Positions 46,960 to 58,627 of a DNA stretch of 64,000 bases are shown piece by piece. How positions within the stretch are numbered: the first letter of the stretch is position 1; each line of letters opens with the position of its first letter. Origin of the DNA: Hyaloscypha bicolor E (lineage: Eukaryota; Ascomycota; Leotiomycetes; Helotiales; Hyaloscyphaceae); NCBI RefSeq assembly GCF_002865645.1, contig NW_020194685.1, positions 2,815,363 through 2,879,362 on the forward strand, written 5' to 3'. The notes beneath the pieces are model-generated. The model saw nothing but the letters and a program-made list of their open reading frames with translations. It had not been told where the DNA came from and did no database searches. Made by a program: the position numbers and the translations under genes.

Positions 46960-47705
46960 TTCGCTGAGGTGTTTCTGAGAAATGATTATTGTGAACTAGT
47001 GATAATTTCAAGTGTCTTGTTGTGCCGAAAAGGCAAAGGTCGAGCTTGTCTTGACGGGTTGTTCAGTGAGGTTGCTAATGATAAGAAGCTAGAGCCTTTT
47101 GCATCAAAAGTTGAGGTAAACCTTGATGTTGAGGATGCATTTGAATGGGGAACCTCCTCTTTTATGTTTCTGAGGTGACTCGGTGGCAATCACAGACTCT
47201 TGAGAGGTAATCTTACATACGTATATCACAAAAACATGATTGTGGAAGGAGACTTTGATGAATGAATCGACTGCAGCATGTAGAATCCATTCACGTTAAG
47301 GATGAATTCAGTTGCTTCCTGTAAAGTACAGCGCATGTTTTTCACGGGGCATTGAGTCACTTTCTCTATGAGTTGCCCATATGGTGGCTGAAAGAGCAAC
47401 ACAAGTGTTCCAAGTACCTAAATGCATTTTGCTTTCGAAGTTCAACGCGAGCTCTTCCAAACGTTCTAAGATACAATTTCTCAACTTTTCCCAAGAACTT
47501 CAAAATCTGTGGTGCTGGAAAGTCCAACACAGCTTCTGCCAAACTGCAACTTTGTCTCGGACGCCTTCATGCACAATCGCACACGCTCGGCCTAACACTA
47601 AGTTCAAAGTGGTCAAAGTTGGCCTCCAGTCTCCTAGAGTCGTACAAAGCATCCCTCATCACTCTACACCACCGACACCCTGGCGTTGCCTGAATTCACC
47701 ACGGC
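46960..47705. other. intergenic region
   Basis: Weak frames on both strands; one minus-strand stretch near 47400-47550 (GKVEKLYLRTFGRARVELRK) could be coding but has no start and no known relative. Confidence 0.3.
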
Positions 47706-48250
47706 TTAGATTACTAACCACCCCAGTTGCCTCGGTTTCGGCAAGTCCTGTTCCGTAATCGAGACTTCCCAATGGAAAGAGAGTCGAGGTGCTATCGTTG
47801 TTGGTATGTAGAGATCTCCACCACGATTTTGAACCTTGATAGTATGCTCAATGTAAGCTTTGTAATGGAGTCTCTCTGTCGTGAATTCTCTCGGAGAGGT
47901 AGAGGTCTTAGAATCCTCTATCAGGGCCCTCTCGCTGTCTGTGGGAGACTTATTTGTGATGGCGAGCTCTCCAGCATACTCCTCCTCAGTATGTACCAAG
48001 TCTCCGATTTTGGTCTCCAACGTCTCTACCAATTCTTCTCGTTCTCGACACTGAGCTCTTTAGGAAATTGTCCCTCGAACTGCTTTAACAACATAGCAGA
48101 CCCTTCCAAAGTCTCCAACAAGGCCTTTTCATGCTCGTGGTGTGAGTTGTTGTGAATAGTGAGCTCTCCCTCGTGGCCATCCACAGAATGCGCCAACAGT
48201 GCAACACAACACTTGTGGCCATTGGGAAACTGGAATCTCTCAATATGCAC
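47706..48250 (-). CDS. Possible member 3 of the tandem small-protein family
   Basis: Two minus-strand frames, 48250-48026 and 48032-47706, abut with a frame change near 48030. They contain GHEGELTIHNNSHHEHEKAL and YAGELAITNKSPTDSERALI, which look like an internal repeat of GEL-I-N-S---E-AL. The end reads RLSFHWEVSITEQDL, matching the C-terminal block of members 1 and 2. The start is unclear; a frame further upstream (48533-48240) may hold an earlier exon. Broken gene or unresolved introns. Confidence 0.35.
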
Positions 48251-49034
48251 TCTGCTCGGGCTCGCTGTTGACTGATAACCGTCGTTGTGCTACGGTCTCT
48301 AGTAAGTGTTTGGCTGCTGCCTCGGGGGATGCAGTGCAGATGGCTTCTTTCTCCCTCGTCGGTGGGGTCGAGGTTTCATCGGCTTTTCTGTAGACGTACT
48401 GGAGGAATACATCCGAGTAGTGGCGTGCGAGTAAATTTGAGGAAGTGTGTTGCTCCTTGGCAGAAAATGTGAGTGGGTGGGTTCTTGAAGAAGTCTGAGA
48501 GTTTCGGCCACCGAAGCGGATGTGATGCGGCATATTGAGGTTACTGTATGGCTGACTGAATTGGGGTAGGCTGAGGTATTGATGCTGTGAGCTCGTGTGT
48601 TTGGAGGTTGTTGAAGGTCAACGAAATGAAGTCTTGCCGCCGGACTCGATTTTGAGTCTTTGTAGTAATCAAATGCGTGATGTTGTTCGTGATCCAAAAA
48701 ATGGAAAATAAGAAGATTCTTGAGATATTTGTCCTTTTATCACCTGAGGTTGGCTCGGTGAGATTCACAGACAACTATATGGTGATTAATGGAAAGTCCT
48801 TGGTACCGACAGACTTTGATACAAGCGAATGAAACTTTGAGAATCATTCCCATCAACCAGTAGCTTCTTGGGTAGACAAAGGGACCATCACTTTAACAGG
48901 AAGAGGTTTGCTAAAAAATTTTCAAGTTTTCCCGGTTCAGTAATTAAAATTACATTTGAAACAGCAGTAGTCGAACTTGTCTTCTCAATATGGTCAAGAT
49001 GCATTCAAGTTTCCCCACTCTCCCGCAATTTGAA
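48251..49034. other. intergenic region or unresolved 5' part of member 3
   Basis: Minus-strand frames at 48240-48533, 48299-48697 and 48541-48774 overlap; none can be chosen with confidence. Confidence 0.3.
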
Positions 49035-49850
49035 TTAGAACGACGCGTTCGCAAGGTTGGTATCGAAGCGAGCATCAATGAAAGGAACAATAGCGCTTCC
49101 GAAATCAGTGTCATCAAGGGCTGTCTGGGCAACAGTTGGAAGTGACTCCCAAGCAATCAGTGGCTGTTGACCGCCAACAGTGGTAGTGAGCATCATTGAG
49201 TGATCCAGAGGCCAAATACTCTCGTATTTGATCAATGGGCCGGTGCCAGAAAGTGAATAGCCATCGGTAGAGCAGTCCCAGCCGCCATGTGCTGACGGGC
49301 AAACGGCCAGGATATTGGAGGCGGTGGTGCTGGTAGAGCTCGCGAGCCAGACGACGACTCCTTCCCAATCGTGTCTGTGGCCGAGTCCATCAGAGGGCTC
49401 GTCTTTGGGCATGTACCCTGGACGAATCAGTTTTGTCAGTGCCAAAGGCTTGTGTTTTAGACTTACAAGAATACATCAAGGCATAGTAATTTCCATACGT
49501 CGTGCCACGGACGTAGATTTGCCCGGTGTTGCTGCTGCAGTCACCATCGGATGCACCTGTTGGCTTTAAACCAGCACTATTGATGTTAGACTGCGACTCA
49601 TTTTTGAGTTTGAGGGAACATACTTGGTGTCTCCTGCTGCGTCAACCGCAGGGAATGGAACACAGCCGTTGTAGACGTAGAGATATGGCTTGTATGCCAA
49701 ATAGACGCTACCAACTGTCCCACTGGGAACTGTCTGGGCAAAGCCAACAATTTCGTCGGAGGCAATGGTTCCACGGCGTTCAATTGGAGTTGCAGTAGCG
49801 GTAGCCAAAAGGGCGAGGGTCAATTGCAAAAATCTTGACAAGACAGCCAT
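49035..49850 (-). CDS. Necrosis- and ethylene-inducing-like protein (NLP, NPP1 family)
   Basis: Secreted NPP1-domain protein; family members act on plant plasma membranes. Three inferred exons, 49850-49624, 49576-49467 and 49417-49035, have consistent phase and predict 239 residues, the usual type-1 length. A signal peptide of about 20 residues (RFLQLTLALLATATATP) is followed by a basic IERR site. The family heptapeptide GHRHDWE lies in exon 3, followed by VVVWL, and a Cys pair is positioned as in type 1 members. Active-site region looks intact and no lesion is visible, so it is probably functional. No other genes of a pathway are adjacent. Confidence 0.92.
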
Positions 49851-51635
49851 GATGAAAAATATGTGGTTTGGTGGACGGCGGGAAGGGAGCCGTTGACGAG
49901 CCTGATGGGTAGAACGCGAGCTTTATATCAAGATCCTGAGCAACGGCGATCTCGGAAATCAATGCTTGAATCGAGAAACGAACCCGGCAGTTCGCCCCAT
50001 TTCCAATCGTGAAATCTTTCTTCCTCACGTCTCTAGGATTCCCTGGAAGTTTCTGTCCATACTCACCCTCCCTCGCTCCCCCCTGTAATTAAATGTAGAA
50101 GGTGGCCCCTTTCACTGGGGGGTTTTGTATGGTGGAATGTCTGTGCACCCCGCCTCTCCCCACTTATTAGTTTTATTTAGGGGGGGCAGAGTACCAAGAC
50201 GATTGCCGAACCTCATTCTACTTGCTCGGCCAAGTTCGCCTGGATTCTCGCTTAGCACGCTTTCCAGGTGGAGGAGCTTAATAGGGGAAAAACCAGCAAT
50301 GCGCAAATCACCGCAAAAATTTGTATGGGGAAATTTGACCCCCCCCTATAGCCATGGATTTTGGCTCTAAATTTTAGAGGGTAGAAGTTTTATATTAAGA
50401 ACTTATTCCCACTTCTTAACGAGTCATTAATTGCGTGCCGTTACTCCCAGAATCATGCGCGAATAATTGATTTTTGGTGGGGTTTTACATTTGTGTGTTG
50501 GTTGTTTTTACGTATTGGGCTTCCCCGCCTGGCCGAGCAAGCCCATGCCGACGTTGCAGGGCAGTACGCGGCCAAAATATCCCATCTCGCAAGTCAAGTC
50601 ACGTCCGGGGAAAACGTGGCGATTCAACGAATCGGTAGCTGTCCCGAAATGTGTTAATGCGCATCTCGCAATGGCATGACGCTGAGCGGCCCTCGGCTGT
50701 ATGTTAGGCTGGATTTGGAAGAGCCTACGGAGTAGTGGGGGCCATCTATATCGCGGCATAATCAAGGGTAATTGCCCAAAGCAGGTCAAGAACCGTGGAT
50801 TCAGGGGTCTGTGAGCGTTGTGGGGCGAGGGCAGTGCAAAAACTATGCCGGCGAACGTACGGATCGGATCTTTCCACCATCCCCTTCCCTCAAGACCCAG
50901 AACCGTTTCAAGGCCTTCATCATCGCGCTGAATGTTAATAATTGTCCACGTTTTTATATGATCATGATCTCATTCCCCCTCCGATAGGTTTGGTTTCAAG
51001 TGGGCACCTTTCTCGTCGAGCCTCTACGTCCTACAAGATCAGGTTAGAGTTTCCTCGGTGGGGTTTTCGGCCACTAGCCTTGAGAATTCGTGCAAGACTT
51101 GAAAAACTGATAATATAAATTCGGCCATAAATATGTGATAAACATGGCTCAAGGTAATTAAATCAATCTAATATGACGATAGGGGTGTAGAACCCACTTT
51201 CTCTTGAAGCCATCGGGTTATTACTGTACGAAGTTTTTTTTCTTAAGAAAAGAAACTAAGATGAAGTCCGCTCCCCCAGGCTACAATTGGGCTGACCATT
51301 CCTGAACCTTGGTGAGAGGTGAGACGTACAGCGTGGTCAAATCTTCCCTTGTGAAAAACCGAGAATCAATCGAAATTGGAGATCATCCTGTATATTGCAA
51401 ATTTAAATTTAGATATTTCAAGAACAGTAACGAAAGTGTTGTACAAAAGACAAGAATATCCACCAAGTACAGGTTCGTACAGCCCTCGCGCCAAGCTTCC
51501 CCAGGTTCCCATTTTTTATCACTTAAGAAATGCCTCTGATATAGCAGCACTGGAAGTCATTTCCACCAGGGCAAATTGGAGACCTGCCTCTCGTCAGTAC
51601 CTTTTCACATCCTAAGGTCATCGCTCGAAGGAAGC
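49851..51635. other. intergenic region
   Basis: Contains runs of G or C (for example 50170, 50340) and the NLP promoter. Frames at 50112-50987 and 51309-51770 lack features. No inverted ends found. Confidence 0.4.
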
Positions 51636-51986
51636 TCACGAGTCAAGACTATAAGCACACAGCTCTTTGCTCTCGCAAATTCCAGTGTCACTACGACATG
51701 GGACATACTCGCAACACTGTACATCCTGAGGCCCTGGGCAGAGATTTGCAGGGTTCGAGGTGCCGCCTAGGCTGCTACAGTGGGAAGTATATTCGCAGGT
51801 ACCGATGCCCTGGTGGAAGCGTATGTTAGCTCGGTCTTCACGGCAAATTGTTTTTGTTTGGAGAGGGCGAGATACCCCGTAGCATTGTTGGCCGATATAA
51901 CCTCGTGCTGCCAAATCATTGGGAACAGCACTCCCGGTGACAGAGTACGAGAGCTAGGCGACGAGGAGTGCTGTGGTGAGCTTCAT
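51636..51986 (-). pseudogene. Small Cys-rich secreted protein with a stop in its signal peptide
   Basis: From ATG at 51986 the frame reads MKLTTALLVA, then TAG, then LSYSVTGSAVPNDLAARGYI and a Cys-rich body. GTCEYTSHCSSLGGTS plus CPGPQDVQCCEYV is a repeat type common in fungal secreted proteins, with a second incomplete copy (GICESKELC) before the stop at 51636. Except for the TAG, the start, hydrophobic core and cleavage region look normal. No intron removes the stop. A sequencing error is possible. Confidence 0.65.
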
Positions 51987-52935
51987 TGTGAAGAGTAAGT
52001 ATTTTCTTTGGTCGAAGGTAGGGAAGCTGTTGTTGAGGATTCTCAAGACAGAGAGTGCTTAAGTAGATATTTATAGCTTCTATCAAACCCAGCGGCGAAA
52101 TATTACGCCTGTCCCTGGCTACCTGAAACCCGAAAATAAAGCATGTTCCAACTTCCTCTACGTAAATATACAACAATAAGCTCTCGCTAATCGTGGGCCT
52201 GTACGATTCAGTTGCGGGGATAGAGTTGTGCCGTCTTAGTGTTTCCGCTTCCTCATCGTATAGCGAGGTTTGTGTAACACTACCTATATTAATGCATCAC
52301 GTCTATGATGTAAACCTGTTAGAAACGGGGAAGTGAGATTTCGGGTCAGGCGAAACTCTAGCGCAAAGCGAAATCTAATATAAGGTCAAAAACCTCACAC
52401 CAGATGCTGGACGTTTAGACATGCTGCTTACCCGAGGTTACGGTGGGTGAGCATCAGGAGAGGATTCGGTTCCATAAACGGTACATGAACACAAAATACT
52501 AAATTCTCCCCCCCCCAAAACTTTGGGTACGACGACGATCGATCAAAGGCTACTAACAAACTTGACCTTTCCTAGTAGACTCCTCATTTCTTCACATCCT
52601 TGTCCCACTGAAAGCTCTGTCAGAGATTGTTTGTGGGCTTGAATATATTCAAATCTAGGCAAAGACAGTTCAAATAATTCGGTCATCGAAGAACAGTACT
52701 TAAAAGTCAGGCGGTATTTTATTTCTGTTTTATAAACGTAGGTCTTCCACACCTCAGAGCCTTCAATGATCAACAGCCTCCAAGACTAGCTTACATGAAA
52801 CCTACAACCAAAAATCAGGCATTCCTTCATCCAAAATTGCAGAGTCCATAGCCGCCCTTCGGTCACCCACGAGGTGTCACATTCCAACATGTCCTATAAT
52901 ACAGAACCTAACAGCCATACATTTCCACGCGCTAT
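51987..52935. other. intergenic region
   Basis: Frame 52543-52773 (-) is unsupported. Nothing else seen. Confidence 0.35.
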
Positions 52936-53196
52936 TCAACGCCGATGGCCATAAGGATGGAAACGACCCATCTGCCTTGCCGTAACTTTCTCCTTTCCTG
53001 GTCTAGCAGTCTGCTTCTTCATTTCCTCGCACTCGGCACAGGTTTCGTTGAACCTTTCCTCGTCTCTTAGTGAAATGTCGTTGACAAAGTTGCACGCTCC
53101 CAGGTTTGAACATTCCTTAGTGATCTCAAGGCGCTTGAGATGCTTTTCCTTCCTGCCAAGGACACCAAGACAAGTCCAAGTGATGTAGTGACACAT
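52936..53196 (-). CDS. Possible small Cys-rich intracellular protein (86 aa)
   Basis: Frame MCHYITWTCLGVLGRKEKHL onward has cysteines in pairs (CSNLGAC, CAECEEM) and a basic C-terminus. The opening resembles short zinc-binding-like hypothetical proteins of ascomycetes. No signal peptide. Support is only from composition and Cys spacing. Confidence 0.35.
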   Translation of the reverse strand: MCHYITWTCLGVLGRKEKHLKRLEITKECSNLGACNFVNDISLRDEERFNETCAECEEMKKQTARPGKEKVTARQMGRFHPYGHRR

Positions 53197-55575
53197 TTTG
53201 ATGCTGCTGATTGAGATCGATAAATGAGTGCACTTCGGGCACGTGTGCAGGAGGGTTGAGGATGCCCGAGCTTCTCCGAACTGTTCCAGGGTCAGCGAGG
53301 AAATTATAAGGGGACATATATTAGATCACTACTGGTATTAAGTAATCGTGTACTCCTTGTGATTTGCTTCCCGGGTAGAATTTGAGTTCACGTAGTTGTC
53401 TCTGAAAGATATGCTTGTAATCTGGTAGAACGTGGTTCTAGGAATGTTTTTTTGCGCGTGGTGAAATTTCCTTCTACAGAGAGACTCGACGCTTTTATAC
53501 TTGAAATTTCACTCGGGCCTTGAAAAGGTGTGTGATTGCCTAGAGAGCGATCATTAACAATGCTCTATGGTCGAAAGAAATGCATGGCTACAGTGAATCA
53601 TCAGCGATCATCTGATTACTACTATTTCGGAATTTACTAATCCAACAGATCGTGTAATATTTATATATCAGATAGAGGTAGATATGGCTTGCCTCTGACA
53701 AATTACTCTCTAAATCTCCAGAAAGCAAAAAGAACTACAGTACATGGCTTACAAATAATGCCACTTATATGCAATATGGTAGATTTTGACATGAGCAACA
53801 AAGTTTCAAGAGAAATAGATGAAAGCATATGTTCTAAACTCAAATATAAAACAAACGGAAGCATATCAATCATAACTGGAGCTAATAAGGCAGGAAAGTA
53901 CTCGAGGAAACGACACTGGGCACCAGAGTCAGCACAAATCTAATATAGTGAGAGAGTATATTGCACACCGATCGGAGATAAAGCCGGACCGCCATTCCCC
54001 ACAAGATCAAATCATTATTGTCGGCAGTGCCGAAGTAAGCATATCGAAAAAGGTGAGCGTTATTGTCGAGCCACGGGATAGTATGCGAAAGGAATGCGCT
54101 CTATTCGTCAACGGAGCCATGTGCTTCAACTAGACGCTGTGAGCAAAGCTCCCTCTAAAAGACTTTATCTGGACTTACCTCTGCGATCCACACCTAAAGT
54201 CCAAAAGAACGAGCCGCATTGACCCAGTTTTGAAAGTCCCCTAAGAGCGTGTAGTCAGAGGCTTTAGTTGTTCCCTCCTATCGCTTAAGACGTCCCCTAC
54301 TATTGAACTCTGCATGTGCTCGTTTATTAGAGTATGGCACTCCACTCAACTAATTACACACAATACTGCTATTGCCAGTCTTCTACCAGTTTCACCAACC
54401 GCAACCATCACAGTAACTGTAAAATCCCATAAGATGGTCTGTTGGTGGGGTCATCGGTGGAACAAAGCCGATATTTGCGAGGTCCGCCACCTTGTCTCCC
54501 CAACTACTATCCATAACTCCTCAACTCTATGGCGCCACAAGAAGATGGATTGTTGCCGGAAAGGCTGCTCTGAGGGTAGAATATCGTCATCCTCCCCCTT
54601 GCCTCTGGCTTCGGAGACACCATTCACAACTTCCTCACACGTTCGAAGCGATACAGCCAGTCTTGGGACTTTGCGGAGATATCTCCACCAAAAGGGCCTT
54701 CCATAATAGGTTCGCAGCCCAGAAAATGTCACTTTCCCGCCATGGGCCATTGCCAGGATTAACGTTAAGAGCCCCGTCGATGGACCACTTGTGCTGGGTG
54801 GTGGTAATAACGCGAGCTGCTCCCCGAGCTATTTCGGGGACGGGACGGCGGGTCTCCTCGCATTGGACCTCGGTCGTGTAATTGTACCAACCGTGCTGAG
54901 CATTCGGGATCGTACGCTTGCTATTCCATCTCATGCGTTCTAGGCGTGATTGTACTCTATTCTTTGGTACAGGCTTTGACACCGGGCGGAAGTGTTTTGA
55001 AGAAGGCGTCGTGGACCTTCGGGAGAGGTATCTTGATGGAGGTTGAGGGTGGACTAAGTTTGGTTTGGGAAGAAAGGGAGTTAAAGGATCGCAGGGAAGT
55101 TTCTGTCTCGGGTCGAAATTATTTGTGGAGCGGGGTCATGCCAAAACTCCAAAAGTAATCCTTCTAAATTCACTGGTATCTTGCTCAGTTTCCTTAGTAA
55201 GGTGATTATTGCCCCATTGGACGGTTAAATGATTGAAGAATAAAAGGCTGAAAGTTGATGCTAATAAGTCAAAATCTCTTTGCTATTATAATGTTGAATA
55301 AGGACCAATTTGTGGGTGAAAACTTGATCAACTACTCCCTTTCCAGGCCACCTGATCTCTGAGAATCCTCAAATCTATATTCTCTTCTCTCTGAAACTTG
55401 TCTCATTGAATACATCTTGCAGTCTCTGAAGCCCTTTAATCGAAGTTGCTTCTATAAAATGCAACATCGGTCACTCCCACAATGAATTCCCATAGTCCCG
55501 GAGCACCTGCTCACTCTGCTCGTCCAATTCTTCCCTTTCAGTATCCGAAACATTTATTAGCGTCAACTTCTGCTA
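53197..55575. other. intergenic region with unresolved minus-strand frames
   Basis: Overlapping frames at 54314-54982 on both strands cannot be assigned. On the minus strand between about 55140 and 54450 there is text of protein-like composition but with several stops. No repeat or RNA found. Confidence 0.3.
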
Positions 55576-56612
55576 TTAGTGGCAGTAGTTTAATTTACAT
55601 GCTAGATCTATAAGTTCCAGCTCCGTCTCTAGCAAGTGTGCCATATCTTGACGATACATACCCTCAGAGGCTGAAAATTCGACGCCCGCTAGATCGAAAT
55701 CATCTCTTTCTAACATACTTCTGACAAAGGTCTTGGAGGCAGATTCTCCTGGAAGGAGGAAAATGATGAACGGGTCAATGATCGTTCCATCATGACCCAT
55801 AACGAGACAGGGATGTTGGAACCCCTGTTGCCAAAGGAAAATGACAAATTTCAAGGCTTTATCACTGGAAGGGTCAGTAATCTACTGACCTGGCTCCTGA
55901 ATCCTCCAAATGGAATTGCCAGTGTGGGAATCTTGTGCAGATGGAACCATGAGAAACCGTGTTGAAAAGGGGTTGCAGGTGGTACGTGGAAAAGTCCGGC
56001 ACCCAAATCCTGTCAATCTCAGGATTCAAGAAAATACTGGGCCTTACTGGGTGGTCGCAGATACTATGGTATGTCGGAACTTTTGTGGCTTAGTTTCGAG
56101 TTTCTCTGTTGACTCTTCGAAAAAGCAAATGTGTGCACATGGGTTCAAGGAAGATGCGGACTGCATTTTGCTTCTTGAAGTGCTGGTAAACAGAAACGAT
56201 TTGCGGTGTGTGAAGAATGGTATCCCAAATTAAGAGCCGCACTTCCATTAGAAACTTTGGAAACAGGGTAAAGACACGTCCTTGTGGTCTCAGCCGAAAT
56301 GCCTGTAGCTGCAGCCCCATGTTGTTTATCTTGACTTTGTCGTTCGCGTGCTGTTGACGGACATCTACCACTTTTTCTAGGAGGCTCTCAATTGTGCTTT
56401 TCTATTTCCGTCTTCTCCACCTGCAACGCACTGACATTCTTCCGAAACTCCTCGACCGAGCTGATCAGAGACGACAAGCCTTCGGCGGAGACTTGAAGTT
56501 CGCCAGCCTGACACGACGACGTGCGTGGCATTGCCCTGTGTGGATAACTGGCGGACTCGATTAAGTTGTCATCTACAAAAAAAAGCTCCAAGTCAGTTTC
56601 CGCCATGGTCAT
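55576..56612 (-). pseudogene. 2EXR-domain gene with a frameshift and a premature stop
   Basis: Starts MTMAETDLELFFVDDN at 56612, with a short coiled-coil-like stretch (SVEEFRKNVSALQVEKTEIE). A one-base frame change follows near 56395, then the 2EXR core FTLFPKFLMEVRLLIWD, HTPQIVSVY and RRVNRETRN. A TAA stands where family members have Tyr (NYA) near 56090. The same frame continues with FLNPEIDRIWVPDF, and after a further break, KFVIFLWQQGFQ to the end at 55576. Divergent from the intact 2EXR gene at 56838. Confidence 0.7.
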
Positions 56613-56837
56613 GTGCACTTTGACTTCGTGCTGGCCGGGCTGTCCTCGAGTCGTTGTTCTGCTGCTCAACGGCTGAAGGGGGCATTCCGGGATGCCAGAG
56701 ACATGGGGGTGAATGTGAAGGCGTGGCGATATTGCTGCGTAGGGAGAAATCAGAGAAGGAGGAATTCTGTAGAGGTAGTATTGAAGCAGGGGGCAACTGG
56801 CGAGGAGCTTGTTGACTTTTGGTGGCCTTAAGCGAGA

Positions 56838-58029
56838 ATGGAAGCCACGACATCAAAGAGACTCGACAAGGCGGATCCTTCAAGTTTCCATTTCAGTGAC
56901 GGAGATTAAAATTCTTCCAGCACCTCCGACTCCAAAGGGCTCGACTATTCCTTCCCGCCTCCACATCAACACATTCAACACCACCACCTTCAAGTCTAGA
57001 TGGCTCAGCAAGCGACGAACCAGACCGTCACGGTCCCCAGTCGACCTCCTCAAGTCCCTCCTCACCTCCGTCAATAGCCTCCGAGATGAAGTCTCCCTCC
57101 TCCGCAGTGAAAACACAGAAACCAAGGACATCCTGACCACCGCCCTCGCCTCAATCTCTCCTCCGACGCCACGCGGCGCGTTCTCTCTCTTCCCCGACTT
57201 AGCTACAGAGACCCGGCACATGATATGGGACGCCGCTCTCCACATCCCTCGAATTGTCGGCGCGAAGATTGTTCTCCGGAAAAAGGAGGAAGCTTTGACC
57301 CCTACCGCACCGAATTCGCCAATCCTTTTCGTCAACAAAGAGTCCAGGGCTTGGGCAAAGAATTTGCTGGTGTGCTTCATGGTCAAGGAGAATTTGAGCC
57401 GGGATCGCATTCCATTGCTCTACATCAACCCCGCTGTTGATACGATGTGGATGGTCAACTGTACCTGGGCGCGTGCGCGAAATGGGAGTGTTGCTGCGCT
57501 TTGGGGCGAGTCAATGATTCGTAAGGTAGCAGTCCCGTTCGAGACTTGGACTGGCATGCTCGTAAGCCTAGACGTAGAAGACGAAAACATCCTGCGGTTG
57601 CTTATTGAGCTTCGAGAGAAGGGAATAGAGATGGTGATATTTGCATTGGGCGACGAAGGTGCTGCAGAACGGCTCGATACCGTCTTTATCGAGCCAAAAG
57701 AGATCCCGGCCTTCTACCTGGACCACGAATTGATCCAGGAAATCAAGGGCACACAATTTAATCGAAACGAAGAGGTGAAATGGAGTTCATGTCGCTATTG
57801 CGCAAATGAGTGGATCAAGATTACTAGAGATATGTACATGGAGACTGTTGGAATTACTAAGAAGAGTCCTACCGATTCCAGCAACGAAATGCATAACGTC
57901 ATGGTCCAATGGAGTCTGGAGAATTGGGAGCCGCCTCGACTTGAGTTCATGGAAGTAACAACTCGGAAGCAACTTGGCAAGCTCAAGAAGTTTTCGGAAG
58001 GAAATGGATGCGGCGGTAGCAGGGAGTAA
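56838..58029 (+). CDS. 2EXR-domain protein with coiled-coil N-terminus
   Basis: Main frame runs to 58029, but its only early in-frame starts are non-ATG. A first exon 56838-56883 (MEATTSKRLDKADPS) and a 37-bp intron to 56920 connect in phase, giving about 384 residues; the intron is unusually short, so the start is provisional. A basic N-terminal tract and heptad-like VNSLRDEVSLLRSENTETK precede the 2EXR core: FSLFPDLATETRHMIWDAAL, IPRIVGAK and FVNKESRAWA. YINPAVDTMWM and KVAVPFETWTGML follow. No membrane segment. Function unknown. Confidence 0.75.
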
Positions 58030-58627
58030 AGCTTCATGGACAGTGTAGTGTGTATGGTTGAGCGGAGAAACAATGGCACGAGAATTCGGCAATGTAGCAT
58101 GCGTGGATGAACAACTGGCACAAAATAATAGCACAGGCAATCAACATAGCAAGAAGGTCAAGAGTTTCGAGGGAAATGCCTTGATTTTGCCATCATTGTT
58201 CCTGTCCAGAAGAGGAAACTGCCCGTGATCCTATCGCCATGTCCCATATTCGCAAGATGCCGTCTTTCCAAGCAGAAAGCTCCCGAATGCCTCCACCTAG
58301 CTCCCAGTTCTCAGTGCCCATTGCCGAAATGAAGATCAAAGAAAGAACCTCCAAGCCCAATCTCCCGGTATTACCGAACGAAATTTATGCGATTTTTCCA
58401 ATCGAGAAAGGCTGCCCGGCTGCCGAGAAACCACCAACGGCCGCTTGGATATCCCGGACGTCCAAAGTTACCATTGAGGTCAATCAACCGCGTGCTTTCC
58501 GAAGCTCGGTCATGGTCGTCGCTTGCACGTATCGAATGCTCTTGACGGTCCGCGTCGAGAAGTGGTACAACCCCATGGCATTATAGTCAACATCATCTGC
58601 ATTCCGGAGGCCGGTGCCTGAAGCTAA
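58030..58627. other. intergenic region
   Basis: Convergent 3' flanks of two 2EXR genes. A + strand frame of 115 codons at 58239 starts with ATG but shows no family features. Confidence 0.35.

Noticed and set aside
54451..54982. Two overlapping minus-strand frames of about 100 codons
   Set aside because: No conserved motif, and the parts cannot be spliced convincingly.
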